Positions 49,801 through 56,794 of a stretch of DNA of 64,000 nt are shown piece after piece; the first letter of the stretch is position 1, and each line of letters begins with the position of its first letter. The stretch covers positions 28,128,564 to 28,192,563 of the forward strand of contig NC_092571.1 in NCBI RefSeq assembly GCF_037975245.1, in the 5' to 3' direction. The translations under genes and the position numbers were made by a program. The DNA comes from Apostichopus japonicus. Taxonomy: Eukaryota > Echinodermata > Holothuroidea > Aspidochirotida > Stichopodidae. The notes under the pieces were generated by a model. That model saw only the letters and a list, made by a program, of their open reading frames with translations, was not told where the DNA came from and did no database searches.

Positions 49801-52020
49801 ACGACCTCTAGACGTCACTAATATACCCGATTGTTATCGATGAAGTGGTGTGTTGTCGGATTTTGTCAAGGTCTTGGTACTACGGGCGAAGGTCATTAAT
49901 TAATTAGTTTCGTAACTCATCGGGAAGCGATTAGAGGGGTGGGCGTATATTTGTGGGCGCGCGTTTTCATGCAGATGGGAACAATCTCAAGAAGTGATGG
50001 GTTCGTCATGTTCCCCAGCGACTCGGTCGAGTTCGAGACCAGCCACAGTTGGTTTCATAGCACAATTGTACAATTTAAGGCGTCCATATACACACACACT
50101 CGTTATCATATTTAGTACCGGTATATATATATAGATATCTACATTAGTGAGAGAGGAAAAATGGAAACGTCAAAAATGGAGTTGGTCGGTGTAAGGGGAA
50201 GGGTGAGGCGCACACCCCTCCGTAATCCTCGATCCGTCACTGGCTACCCTGTGTGTATAATAGTGATCAGCGCTGTAATTATGACTGTTCCTCTTATCTT
50301 CCCGGTGTCTTGGCGTTTATCTTCTACTCCCTCCTTTTCTCCTTTTTCTCTCTTTCTTCTTTTTCTTTTCCCTTCCTTCCTCTCCTTCCTCCTCTTTTTT
50401 TCTCCCTCTTTTTTCCTTCTCTTTTTTTCTCTCCTCTTTTTCTTAACCGGGAGGCGCGCGCCCCCAACACCCCCCTGGATACGCGCCTGTATATATCATT
50501 GATAAGATTAGCCTCATCGGAAGGATAGATTATGAACATTCTTTAAATATTCTAACTGGTTGAGTAAGAATGAAATGATTGTTCGTGTTCCTTATATACC
50601 AACTGAAGAAACTATTATGCTGTTCTCTCATTTAGTTGCGATCTTTTACCACTGCAGCATACATAGGCCTACTAAATAGAGACAGAGGTAGAACGAACGT
50701 ATATAGTGTAGGCTAATACCAGGGCGCACACTTGTTTATAACCCAGTTTTTAGTGAGTGCAGTTTATCTGTAAGGAACTATACTGTAAACTATAAGGTCT
50801 ACTGATAAGAACTTGTTCCATTACCTACAATATGTATTCAGCATTGACTCGTAGTATGGCTAATGTACCTATTGATCTATGCATGGGGGAATTAAAACCG
50901 TATGCCCCACCCTTTTTTTGTGTGTGCATATCTAGCATTACTATTCCGCGTCCAAAATACCCAAATAATCAGACTAAACTTATTTCACAGTGAAAAATTA
51001 AAATGATTGTTTCCCCAGATTTGGAGTTACCAAGAATTAACTACGAAGAATACAACGGTAAAAAATACCAGTTTTTCTACGCTTCTTCAGGTGACCATAA
51101 AAAAGTACGTATTTTAACTTAACTTCAGTTACGTTTCGAATTCAGTGACGTCACACACATTTGGTCTAGTCTCATAGTGTAATGAGTTACGGCAAAGGGT
51201 GACCCACTCTATGCGTCGAGGGTAGATGCTTGGATAAGCGTTTCTCTGTGAGGTGATATTAATGATAACAAAACATTAAGTAAGTATAGGCTTCGCCTCA
51301 TATTAAACCAGCCGTTAAGAAACCTAACATGCGATGACTCGACTATTGGCATTTCTCATGACTGGTTATTACAATATATCCTCGCTTTTCGTAATTTAAA
51401 GTAACAACTTCATACATCAGGAGGGTATACTATACATAACATTAAAGATTTCATTATTGTTTTTTTTTTCTCTTTTCTATCGCTTTGACCAGCTTGTAAA
51501 GGTAGACACTCTAAACAAGACATCAAAAGAGTGGACGGATTCTCTCTGTTACACATCTGAACCCGTCTTTGTACCAAACCCAGGAAGGGAGGCAGAAGAC
51601 GATGGTATTTATATAGCTCTCATTGTACAATAATATACTGTTACCGAGACAGAACGGCTATAGAGCCGGAGGGGAATTTGCGAGAGCATTCGATGATGAT
51701 GTATTTTAAGGAATTTCTGAGAAATATGTAAATATAACATCATGGCTACAATATGCATCAGTGATATTGGGTGGATTCCACTTGTTGCTACTCAGAAGTC
51801 AATTCGCTTTCATATGCGCATTAACCAAGAGTTTTGTCATTTTCTTCTCATTTTCTCGCTAGGAGTGGTACTTTGCAGTATGATTGACTTAAAGGCTGCT
51901 GGACGATCTCCTTACCTTGTCGTACTGGACGCAAAAACATTCCAGGAGCTTGCACGTGCGGAAATCCCCGTTGATATTCCCCTCGGAATTCATGGCATTT
52001 TCATTCCTGAAATAAAGTGA
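16214..52020 (+). CDS. Carotenoid oxygenase B, paralogue with a 30-kb intron 5
   Basis: Coding exons 16214-16340, 17024-17424, 17867-18005, 19545-20005, 20612-20714, 51019-51104, 51493-51604 and 51863-52020 total 1,587 nt (528 aa). The iron-ligand motifs are AHPHYG (H193/H195), YYHSFG (H247), FHHINAYE (H318/H319) and IHGIFIP (H520). Exon phases match gene A throughout; exons 5 and 7 have identical lengths in both (103 and 112 nt), and exon 6 starts with the same split Tyr codon followed by a (V/L)ELPRINY block. This is why I join 20714 to 51019 across 30,304 bp. The alternative is that exons 6-8 belong to a third, partly lost copy, but no other first half is present. Tandem orientation and shared introns show duplication from a common ancestor. 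The ATG is 3 nt after an acceptor, again implying an upstream untranslated exon. A separate 228-aa open frame around exon 4 is only exon 4 read through its intron. Confidence 0.85.
16455..16770. repeat. (ATC/GTC)n trinucleotide-rich repeat
   Basis: Imperfect CATCGT, CATCAT and CACCAT units in intron 1 of oxygenase B. The His/Ser/Arg-rich and Ile/Val-rich open frames across it are low-complexity artefacts. Confidence 0.9.
16803..16842. repeat. (AT)n microsatellite
   Basis: About 20 AT units in intron 1 of oxygenase B. Confidence 0.95.
18006..19544. other. Intron 3 of oxygenase B, no feature
   Basis: No exon-like frame apart from open frames in AT-rich sequence. A G-rich patch occurs near 19210. 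Confidence 0.6.
21078..21341. mobile_element. hAT-like MITE with a polypyrimidine interior
   Basis: CAGGGGCGTATCCAGG at the left and CCTGGATACGCGCCTG at the right are inverted repeats. Between them are the family core and a long T/C tract (about 21160-21290). The 8-bp flanks aggtatat and agagtgta do not match. It lies in intron 5 of oxygenase B. Confidence 0.8.
21342..26900. other. 5' part of the giant intron, mostly featureless
   Basis: Apart from the 24.5-kb repeat there is no gene. A long C run lies at 25957-25974. From about 26200 to 26650 the sequence is rich in GTAACGTTA-, CCTAGG- and AGGCCT-like words, which recur upstream of GMPS; a promoter or untranslated exon of the SET-recombinase gene may lie here. 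Confidence 0.5.
24490..24645. repeat. (GTAT)n tract and GAGGACA-type repeat
   Basis: GTATGTATGTATG units are followed by CCTATGTATACGAGGACA, ATATGAGGACA and a palindromic GAGGACAAATTTCGTGTCCTC. A related, opposite-facing region lies at 45.84-46.20 kb. Confidence 0.7.
26901..27368 (+). pseudogene. Probable 5' coding exon of the SET-recombinase gene, with three frame changes
   Basis: A splice acceptor ends at 26900 and an ATG follows at 26911. Coding-like sequence then runs to a GTAAGT donor after 27368. The frame changes three times: 26911-27054 ends in TAG, a second segment ends at the TAG at 27201, a third runs to the TAA at 27298, and a fourth ends on a codon boundary at 27368. That final phase 0 matches the phase 0 start of the next exon at 27931. 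The encoded text is helical and charged, with a [17 protein letters not shown] start and an [11 protein letters not shown] stretch. I recognise no domain. Single-base indels could be assembly errors or true decay. If it is not coding, translation may simply start at the ATG at 27931. Confidence 0.45.
27931..35434 (+). CDS. KMT5A-like SET domain plus 93-aa repeats (5' part of SET-recombinase gene)
   Basis: Exons 27931-28045, 30101-30254 and 32533-35434 join in phases 1 and 2 to an open frame of 1,056 aa. Residues about 39-152 form a SET domain closest, by recalled motifs, to the histone H4K20 mono-methyltransferase KMT5A/SET8. It shows [36 protein letters not shown] (N109, H110) and ELLYDYG (Y147, Y149), so the cofactor-binding and catalytic positions are kept. 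Six 93-aa repeats follow, then Lys/Ser-rich charged sequence. The last 15 codons and the stop at 35434 come from a MITE inserted at 35389; before the insertion the frame continued into the segment beginning at 36009. The gene is nested in intron 5 of oxygenase B on the same strand. A translated product would be a SET protein without the recombinase part. The SET call is firm; in vivo methyltransferase activity is inference. Confidence 0.8.
28046..30100. other. Intron of the SET-recombinase gene, no further gene
   Basis: Only short frames and the small hairpin at 28410. The SET coding text is continuous across this intron, so no exon is missing. Confidence 0.65.
28410..28432. repeat. 10-bp perfect hairpin
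   Basis: AAGGTTGTCC, loop TTT, GGACAACCTT in an intron of the SET-recombinase gene. Function unknown; it may be a transposon end. Confidence 0.6.
30965..32320 (+). repeat. 232-bp-period tandem array (forward)
   Basis: Units recur at ATACATTAAACT (31745 and 31977), followed by TGCAGCACTGTTTAC, ATGTAATCAGATGCATGTG, CACACATGTGTGCATGTG and CAGGACATATACACAGTTT. A partial unit precedes the MITE at 31087. The array lies in the intron before the third SET exon. Confidence 0.85.
31087..31740. mobile_element. 654-bp MITE in the 232-bp array
   Basis: Starts CAGGGATGTAAGT and ends ACTTACATCCCTG, a perfect 13-bp inverted repeat. It is flanked by the direct repeat ATGGAT (31081-31086 and 31741-31746). 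The array unit continues across the insertion, so the borders are exact. No transposase is coded. Superfamily is uncertain: hAT-like ends but a 6-bp duplication. Confidence 0.88.
32840..34502 (+). repeat. Six tandem 279-bp (93-aa) coding repeats
   Basis: Copies start at 32840, 33119, 33398, 33677, 33956 and 34235. Copy 1 is the most diverged ([13 protein letters not shown]), and the rest are nearly identical at the nucleotide level. Copies 4 and 6 share the variants CNTADI and atcgcatgg, while 3 and 5 share CNSADI and atcacatgg. The last step was therefore probably duplication of a two-copy, 558-bp block. The repeated text is acidic and Ser/Glu/Asn-rich and looks disordered. Five antisense 66-aa open frames are by-products of the repeat. 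Confidence 0.95.
35389..36004. mobile_element. 616-bp TTAA MITE inserted in the SET-recombinase coding exon
   Basis: The ends are perfect 15-bp inverted repeats, AGCAGCATTTTGCGT on the left and its complement on the right. They are flanked by TTAA at 35385-35388 and 36005-36008. Deleting the element and one TTAA joins GTT-AA to G at 36009 and keeps the reading frame exactly. The degenerate charged repeat of the protein (ending ...KAAVK) also continues across the join. There is no transposase ORF, so it is non-autonomous. TTAA targeting is known for piggyBac and Kolobok superfamilies; the ends do not start with CCY, which favours Kolobok-like. It contains a perfect 17-bp hairpin at 35666-35704. 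Confidence 0.93.
35666..35704. repeat. Perfect 17-bp hairpin inside the 616-bp MITE
   Basis: Arms 35666-35682 and 35688-35704 are exact complements (ACCAGGGAGTTG at the core), with the five-base loop CATAA. It may be a foldback insertion within the MITE or a structural part of it. Confidence 0.85.
36009..43690 (+). CDS. Zinc-finger, tyrosine-recombinase-like and SANT-like half of the SET-recombinase gene
   Basis: Segments 36009-38188, 38557-38652, 38912-38965, 39721-39783, 41838-41897 and 43452-43690 all join at phase 1 and end at TGA 43690. Positions below are counted from the ATG at 36028. Two fingers occur, C167-x2-C170-x9-H180-x4-H185 and C249-x2-C252-x11-H264-x3-C268. A tyrosine-recombinase-like domain (about 460-690) has box I RRSGE (R519), a GKR hairpin lysine (K568), TKLRKH (R644), MGHD (H670) and HREFYRL (candidate nucleophile Y679). 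The usual box II histidine is Thr here. The last exon encodes a WKPEEKK...RTWSQIK-like segment (here RSWSQIK), resembling a SANT/Myb DNA-binding fold. I recall similar multi-copy finger-recombinase-SANT proteins in fish and invertebrates, probably Crypton-like in origin, but cannot verify this. The 5' end is cut off from the SET half by the MITE; the ATG at 36028 is the first available start. Confidence 0.78.
39065..39456 (+). mobile_element. Truncated LINE, C-terminal RT region and 3' tail
   Basis: The 39104-39319 frame reads [27 protein letters not shown] and [12 protein letters not shown]. This is the conserved end of the reverse-transcriptase ORF in CR1/Jockey-like elements. The tail GGGGCTTTTTTGTATTTTGC and CTTTATAAATTGTGTTATTA follows. 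It is 5'-truncated and sits in an intron of the SET-recombinase gene. Confidence 0.8.
39610..41745 (-). repeat. 232-bp units in reverse orientation (39.6, 40.36-40.57, 41.45-41.75 kb)
   Basis: CACTGTCCTCACATG, AAACTGTGTATATGTCCTGAG and ACACATGTGTGATGTATACC are complements of the array at 31-32 kb. A partial unit occurs near 39.63 kb and fuller units at 40355-40574 and 41445-41745. Together with the forward array they place inverted copies on both sides of the recombinase exons. Confidence 0.8.
40575..41444. mobile_element. 870-bp insertion within a reverse array unit, with internal tandem repeat
   Basis: The array unit is broken at GTGATG (40569-40574) and resumes with GTGATG (41445-41450), so the borders are visible. 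The insert begins GGTACCCGGGTACC and ends CCCGTGTTAAAACTA. Internally, a ~90-120-bp unit containing ATTGACTTAGTGTG and ATTCCATGGATATCTT recurs near 40670, 40796 and 40906. The class is unknown. Confidence 0.65.
44227..44232 (+). promoter_or_regulatory. Candidate poly(A) signal of the SET-recombinase gene
   Basis: AATAAA about 540 nt after the TGA at 43690. Unverified. Confidence 0.35.
45443..45553. repeat. Near-perfect 111-bp palindrome
   Basis: Arms 45443-45497 and 45499-45553 match at 52 of 55 positions with a single-base centre. The inner 38 bp contain one mismatch. It lies in intron 5 of oxygenase B, downstream of the SET-recombinase gene. Confidence 0.9.
45840..46200. repeat. GAGGACA-type repeat ending in a (GTAT)n tract
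   Basis: Contains GTGAGGACATGTCCTC, GTATGTGAGGACATG and GTACATGTCCTCAGATG, then CTTACATAGGTATGTC and GTATGTATG units. It resembles the 24.5-kb region in reverse order. Confidence 0.65.
46941..47222. mobile_element. hAT-like MITE, left end plus core
   Basis: Starts CAGGCGCGTAGCCAGG and has the core variant TAAGCGTAGCGCCACC. It ends in G and C runs directly before the AAATCGACATATACC array. No right terminal repeat is visible. Confidence 0.6.
47226..47600. repeat. Palindromic AAATCGACATATACC satellite
   Basis: About fifteen ~20-bp units alternate between TTTAAATCGACATATACC and its complement GGTATATGTCxATTTAAAT. The unit is self-complementary in pairs. It directly abuts an hAT-like MITE. Confidence 0.9.
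47748..47900. mobile_element. hAT-like MITE, 5' fragment
   Basis: Starts CAGGGGCGTATCCAGG and contains the core AAGCGGAGCGCCACCATCGG. The right end is not found. The flank atggtaat has no partner. Confidence 0.6.
48616..48990. mobile_element. Diverged hAT-like MITE copy
   Basis: CAAGGGCGTCCTC start, a G run, then ACTATCTAAGTGGAGAGCCACC, a mutated form of the family core, and a second G-rich patch near 48966. Ends are uncertain. Confidence 0.45.
50282..50489. mobile_element. hAT-like MITE with polypyrimidine interior, 3' part
   Basis: Shares GTGTCTTGGCGTTTxTCTTC, the T/C tract and the terminus CTGGATACGCGCCTG with the 21078 copy. The 5' terminus is missing or altered. Confidence 0.65.
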
Positions 52021-52300
52021 CGTCATATAAATTCTCCAATCGCCGTCGTGTGTTGCCTGGGAGACCCAAGTTGAAAAAGATCCATCATGGCGTAGTTTTT
52101 ACTACTTTTTCACCTTCAAAAATAGTACGTTTGGCATACCGGGGTTCGGTATTAACCGATGGCACACTGACGGCAAATTTATCGACTGTGCCCCTATTTA
52201 ATGCCCTTAAAACATCCGTTACTGACGGCTACAAGTGCTGTGCCCCTTTAATCATGTTCGCGTAGGCAACCTCATCATTACACCAAACAACTACCTATAT

Positions 52301-52430
52301 GGTTCCATTCGCGACTGGTTTGAATGGTTCCAATCGTGGCTGGGTTTGAATGGTTCCATTTGCGACTGGTATAATTGAATGGTTCTATTTGTGAATTGGA
52401 ATCCTCAATTGGTTCCATTTTGCTATATCC
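52301..52430. repeat. ~28-bp tandem repeat (GGTTCCATTTGCGACTGG)
   Basis: Four to five decaying units of GGTTCCAxTxGxGACTGG with TTGAAT spacers, 280 bp past the stop of oxygenase B. Confidence 0.8.
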
Positions 52431-52456
52431 TGATGTACATGGATGTATTTTTGGCA

Positions 52457-52462
52457 AATAAA
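52457..52462 (+). promoter_or_regulatory. Candidate poly(A) signal of oxygenase B
   Basis: AATAAA, 437 nt after the stop and the first canonical hexamer I noticed downstream. Confidence 0.4.
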
Positions 52463-52726
52463 CCTAATGTTGCAGTACCAAATAAGCACGTGTCTTACAT
52501 AAAGTGTACAACATAATAATTGTGTTTATGGCAGATAAACGTGTTATCTACACGTGACTCGGGAAGCACATGTACATCCATTTCACAAGTGGTTGTTTTC
52601 TGGTTACTATGCTACGGCTGCTTGCTGTATGCTCCTCACAGGTGCTTGGGGTACTAGATACTTATTTTGGGCATTCTAGATCTTCTCCCACATGCACCTT
52701 ACCGAAAGATCCAGGACAGCTGGAAC

Positions 52727-52797
52727 CAGGGACGTAGCCAGGGGGAGCAGGGGAGCGACTACTTCCCCCCCCCCTCAAATCCCTGGCTACGTCCCTG
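52727..52797. mobile_element. 71-bp foldback hAT-like micro-MITE
   Basis: Terminal arms CAGGGACGTAGCCAGGG and CCCTGGCTACGTCCCTG are separated by a short G/C-run centre. Both sides carry the perfect 8-bp duplication GCTGGAAC (52719-52726 and 52798-52805), the length expected of hAT transposases. Confidence 0.95.
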
Positions 52798-53029
52798 GCT
52801 GGAACATGTACCTGGTGCATCTTCATGAAGATTTGTTTCCCCATTTGGATAACTGATTTTTAATTGCAAACAAAAATGTTAACTCGCCATTCATATAAAT
52901 TGAAGAACACTTTCTATAGCGGTTGTAATTAACAGATTTATTAAGATTAGATATACTGCTTGCAAAACAGACAGCTTTCATAACAAATTGAAAGGCATGA
53001 AATTATATAAATGGGAAAATATGACTAAT

Positions 53030-53260
53030 ATTTTTTATTTTTTTTTATAGGTTTTGGTCTGTTTTATAGCCTTCTCATGTTTTAAGATTTTTGTGTTCGT
53101 ATTTTTCATACTGTTTAATTTTCGTTTTTGTGTTTTCTAGACTTTTTTATTCCTTTTGATTTCTCTGTCTCTTTGTTTCTATTTGTTTTAGGTTTTGTAA
53201 AGCGCCTAGAGGCCTTTTGGTATTTGGCGCTATATTAAGAAATTATTTATTATTATTATG
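53030..53260 (+). mobile_element. LINE/SINE 3' tail
   Basis: GTAAAGCGCCTAGAGGCC, TTTGGCGCTATATTAAGAAA and a TTATTATTATTA end are typical of non-LTR retrotransposon tails in marine invertebrates. No coding part remains. Confidence 0.65.
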
Positions 53261-53929
53261 AGTATGCTTAATGCATGCAGGCTATCATTCTAGTAAGAAG
53301 ACAACACTTAACAAAGAGCTGTAGCATCATATGGTCTGTCAGTCATCTTGCAATTGCCGAAATGAAATCTTTTGCGTGTATCGAATAAACTAAGATAAGA
53401 TGTGTGTCTTTCTGTGTATAACTATAAACATTATATTTTCAAGGTTGAGTGCAAAATCAGTCAAGGAACTTAGACAAAGCTCCGAAATTGTCGTCCAAAA
53501 GTTACTTACAAAGTAAAATGGACAGACTAGATGTTCCAATGGCTCCAATCTAACGAATTAACCTTCAATATGAACTTCATACATACACGGTAAGAATGAG
53601 GGTTGTATCGAAGTCTCCACCGAGGTCAAGGCAGTTTCAATTCAACATCAGTTGAAGTGCAAAAACCTTGTCCGGACTATACATGAACTTTATTGATCAC
53701 TCGAGGTCAACAACATTAAACTAACTGTGACTTGAAAACCTTGTAGCAAGTACCGAGTATAACGGCGGGTACTATATAATAAATGTTTATTTTCGGGCCG
53801 TCCCCATTTTCCCCCTGAATTTTCTGTGGGGGAAACTATGTTAATACTTCTCCCCGCTCACTGTAACATTATGGATTTATTTCATGTAAATCCATGATCT
53901 GGGGATATCCCCAGGCTTAGAAATGACTG

Positions 53930-54500
53930 TCTGATTTCAATTGATTATTATGCTTATTTTGACATTTCTCATATACCTAATACTTACAATGAAACAGTAA
54001 TTACGCATAGCAAAACGCAATTTCCACGTCATGGTATTCCAGACGTCCTAATTACAGATAACGGACCTTTATTTACAAATGTGCAGTTTAAGAATTTTTC
54101 TTTCTAAATTGTATCAATATCATCATACTACTTAGTCCATTACCACCCATGCACAGTATAATGGTATGGCTGAGAAAGGAGCTCAAATTGCCAATGGATC
54201 AAGGCCAAAGAGAGTGGACAAGACCCTTATCTAGTATCGCTCTCGGTGATTACATTAATACGACCCGACATCCTGTTAGGTTCACCAGGTCAAGGTTTGG
54301 AAGAAGGAGGAAAACATTACTCAGCCGTTAACCGCTGAAACCAGACTCGGCGAACAAACAATTATTGACAGATAAGTGATAACTACAGAAATCGTATTAT
54401 GACAGACAAAGAATCTACCAGAACATGAACCTGGAGACATTGTTCGCTTACAGACTGACAAAGGTTTGGTTAAGGTAGCAAGAGATTTGAAAGGGTGTGG
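53930..54500 (+). pseudogene. Decayed Gypsy/Ty3-type integrase fragment
   Basis: In shifting frames this stretch recalls an integrase core: a PRHGIPDVLITDNGP block near 54030, a spaced HH-type SSP..NG-like block near 54140, and a DP-containing block near 54220. Frameshifts and stops break it, and LTRs were not found. It is a fossil and not a gene. Confidence 0.7.
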
Positions 54501-54699
54501 GGGGGGGGGGCAGAATTTTAAATGGGCACTTCATATACAAAGGGAACGTTAATGTACTTATCAGGAGCGCCATGGTGTACAAAGAAAATGTTTGCCCAAC
54601 AAATACCTCCCTGCAGGAAATAAACAATAATGAGAGTATTGTATTACGTAGCTATGGTGGCTTAATAATACTGTAGGGACATAGAAAAGAAGAAAAGTA

Positions 54700-54985
54700 T
54701 CCCTAAGTGTCATTTGTATCTCAAAAGTTTGACCTTTTAGCTCAAAATTGTGGAATTAATAGGTCAAAACAATAAAAGGTCACAACTTTGACTTTTCATC
54801 TCAACATATTGACTTTTAACGTCCAAATTTAGACTTTCTTTCTCAAACTTTTGATCTTTCATCTCAAAATTTAGACTGTTTAACTCAAAATTATAGACTT
54901 AAAAATACATAAAAAGTAACAATTTTGATTATTTACCTCAAAAGTTTGACTTTTAAAGTCCAAATTTATACTTTACATATCAAAC
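54700..54985. repeat. ~20-bp AT-rich array (TTTGACTTTTxATCTCAAAA)
   Basis: Repeated TCTCAAA and TTTGACTTT words with drift. The array resumes at 55352-55430 after MITE copy 2, so it predates that insertion. Confidence 0.75.
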
Positions 54986-54990
54986 TTTTT

Positions 54991-55347
54991 AGGCATTGAA
55001 GACCCGCCCCAAGCCGCGTGCCGCCCTCCGAAAAAAAGTTAACTTTCCGTTGCTTGCAAGTGAAGTTTTCTTCTTGTCGCTACAAAATGCAGACAGTAAT
55101 TAAACATGATACCTTGTTATCTTTTATCTGGACCTGAGATGTCCATCGCTGCTATGTACACTGTGTGGTGGGTATTGACCGTATCTACATGTTTTTACTG
55201 TACACTAGTGTCTAATTACCGACGGTAGCAAGCTGTGTGTATTTTCTGGGATCGATGGTGGGACCTAACACTTCTGTTACACCTCATTCGAAACTAGGTC
55301 AGATTACCGGCATGAGACGTTTCTTTGTGCGCGAGTTTTCAATCCCT
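54991..55347. mobile_element. TTAA MITE family 1, copy 2 (357 bp)
   Basis: Same termini and length as copy 1. TTAA is present on the right (55348-55351) and decayed on the left (TTTTT). It interrupts a degenerate ~20-bp repeat array whose sequence resumes after 55352. Confidence 0.85.
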
Positions 55348-55820
55348 TTAAAAGGTCCACACAAAAAAGTCAAAATTGTGTCTTTCAAAGTCACAATTTT
55401 GAGATTTAAGGACACTTTTTCCCTTCCTCATTCCCTATTAAGCCTCCTTACGTAGCAAAAGAACTTTCAGAGGTAAGATTGAGAAAGGTCGCTTAGCTTC
55501 CTGCAAGCTAAAAGAGGGCTTTAATATTTCCTGCTTTTACTTCATTTTATTTTTCGGGGTATTCAAGGGGGGGGGTCGCTAAAGTTAGTCCATAGGTGTA
55601 GTCAAGTCACTGATTATATATTTAGTATGTATTAAACAAAGTTGTATTTGATGATTTAATTGATACTATGGATTTAGACAGTGAAACCTTACTCAAATCA
55701 CACATGTTTGCATCAGCAAAAATTGTGAGATGAAACAACAGCAAAAATGCATCAGCAAAAATTGTGAGATGAAACATACCGGATGTATTTCATGTAAACC
55801 CTGATACTACTACTTATTGT

Positions 55821-56794
55821 ATTGCGCGTGCGCGTTACAATATTGGCATTACTGGCCAAATAAAGCGATACCTACATGACTGGACGTTGGAACTTAACAT
55901 TTTACATATAGTCTCTGTACACTTGCAGTTTCAGAGGCTACCTGCGTAACCAACTTATTCGTAGTATGTCACGGCGCTCACAAGCGCCCTCACTTTGTAG
56001 GTACCTACATGACTATAATCGCTGGTGTGTTGTCCGCTCAAAATTTAACACCATGAACAACCGAAAAGTTCTTCCTAATATTGCAAGCACTCCACGTGCA
56101 CTACAGTACTGCGTATTGACAGGCAAAATGCAGTTCTAGTTATTGCAGTGCGCATGCGTGCTACAATATTGGCATTACTAACCAAGTGAACGATTGAAAC
56201 TTAAAGGCATTGAAGACTCGCCCAAACCGCGTGCCGCACTCTGAAAAAGTTAACTTTCCGTTGCTTGCAAGTGTAGTTTTCTGCTTGTCGCTACAAAATG
56301 CAGACAGTAATGAAACGTGATACCTTGTTATCTTTAACTGGACCTGGAATGTCCATCGTTGTATCGTTTGTACACTGTGCTGTGGGTATTGACTGTACAC
56401 TAGTGTCTATAATTACCGAAGGTAGCATGCTGTGTGCGTATTTTCTGTGATCGGTGGTGGTGTCTAACACTTCTGTTACACCTCATTCGAAACTAGGTCA
56501 GATTACCGGCATGAGACGTTTCTTTTTGCGCGAGTCTTCACACCCTTTAAAGTTTCATATGGTCTCTGTCCATTTGTATTTTCAGAAGCTAGCTGCGTAG
56601 CCAATTTATTCTTAGCCTTGTCACGGCGCTCGCGAGCGCCTTTACTTTGTAGATACCTACATGACTATATACTCCCTGGTGTGTTGTCCGCCCAAAAAAA
56701 TAACACCATGAACAACCGAAAAGTTCTCCCTAATGCTGGAAGCACTCCATGCGCATTACGATACTGCGTATTTGCAGGCAAATACAGTTCTAGT
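55821..56794 (+). repeat. Tandem segmental duplication, second copy carrying MITE copy 3
   Basis: Copy one is about 55821-56140 and copy two about 56142-56794. Shared landmarks are TACAATATTGGCATTACT, the palindromic GTCACGGCGCTCxCxAGCGCC, ACCATGAACAACCGAAAAGT and a final CAGTTCTAGT. The second copy is longer by the MITE. Confidence 0.85.
56205..56546. mobile_element. TTAA MITE family 1, copy 3 (342 bp), intact TTAA duplication
   Basis: Left end AGGCATTGAAGACTCGCCC and right end complement AGGGTGTGAAGACTCGCGC form an imperfect ~19-bp inverted repeat. TTAA sits at 56201-56204 and 56547-56550. The empty site is preserved at 55894-55897 in the neighbouring duplicate. Confidence 0.92.

Larger units (their letters stand above)
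46210..51018. other. 3' part of the giant intron, transposon debris
   Basis: Contains four hAT-like fragments and the AAATCGACATATACC satellite. No exon-like sequence until 51019. Confidence 0.6.

Noticed and set aside
50005-50050. tRNA B-box-like GGTCGAGTTCGAGACC
   Set aside because: No matching acceptor, D or anticodon arms around it; at best a fragment of a tRNA-derived SINE.
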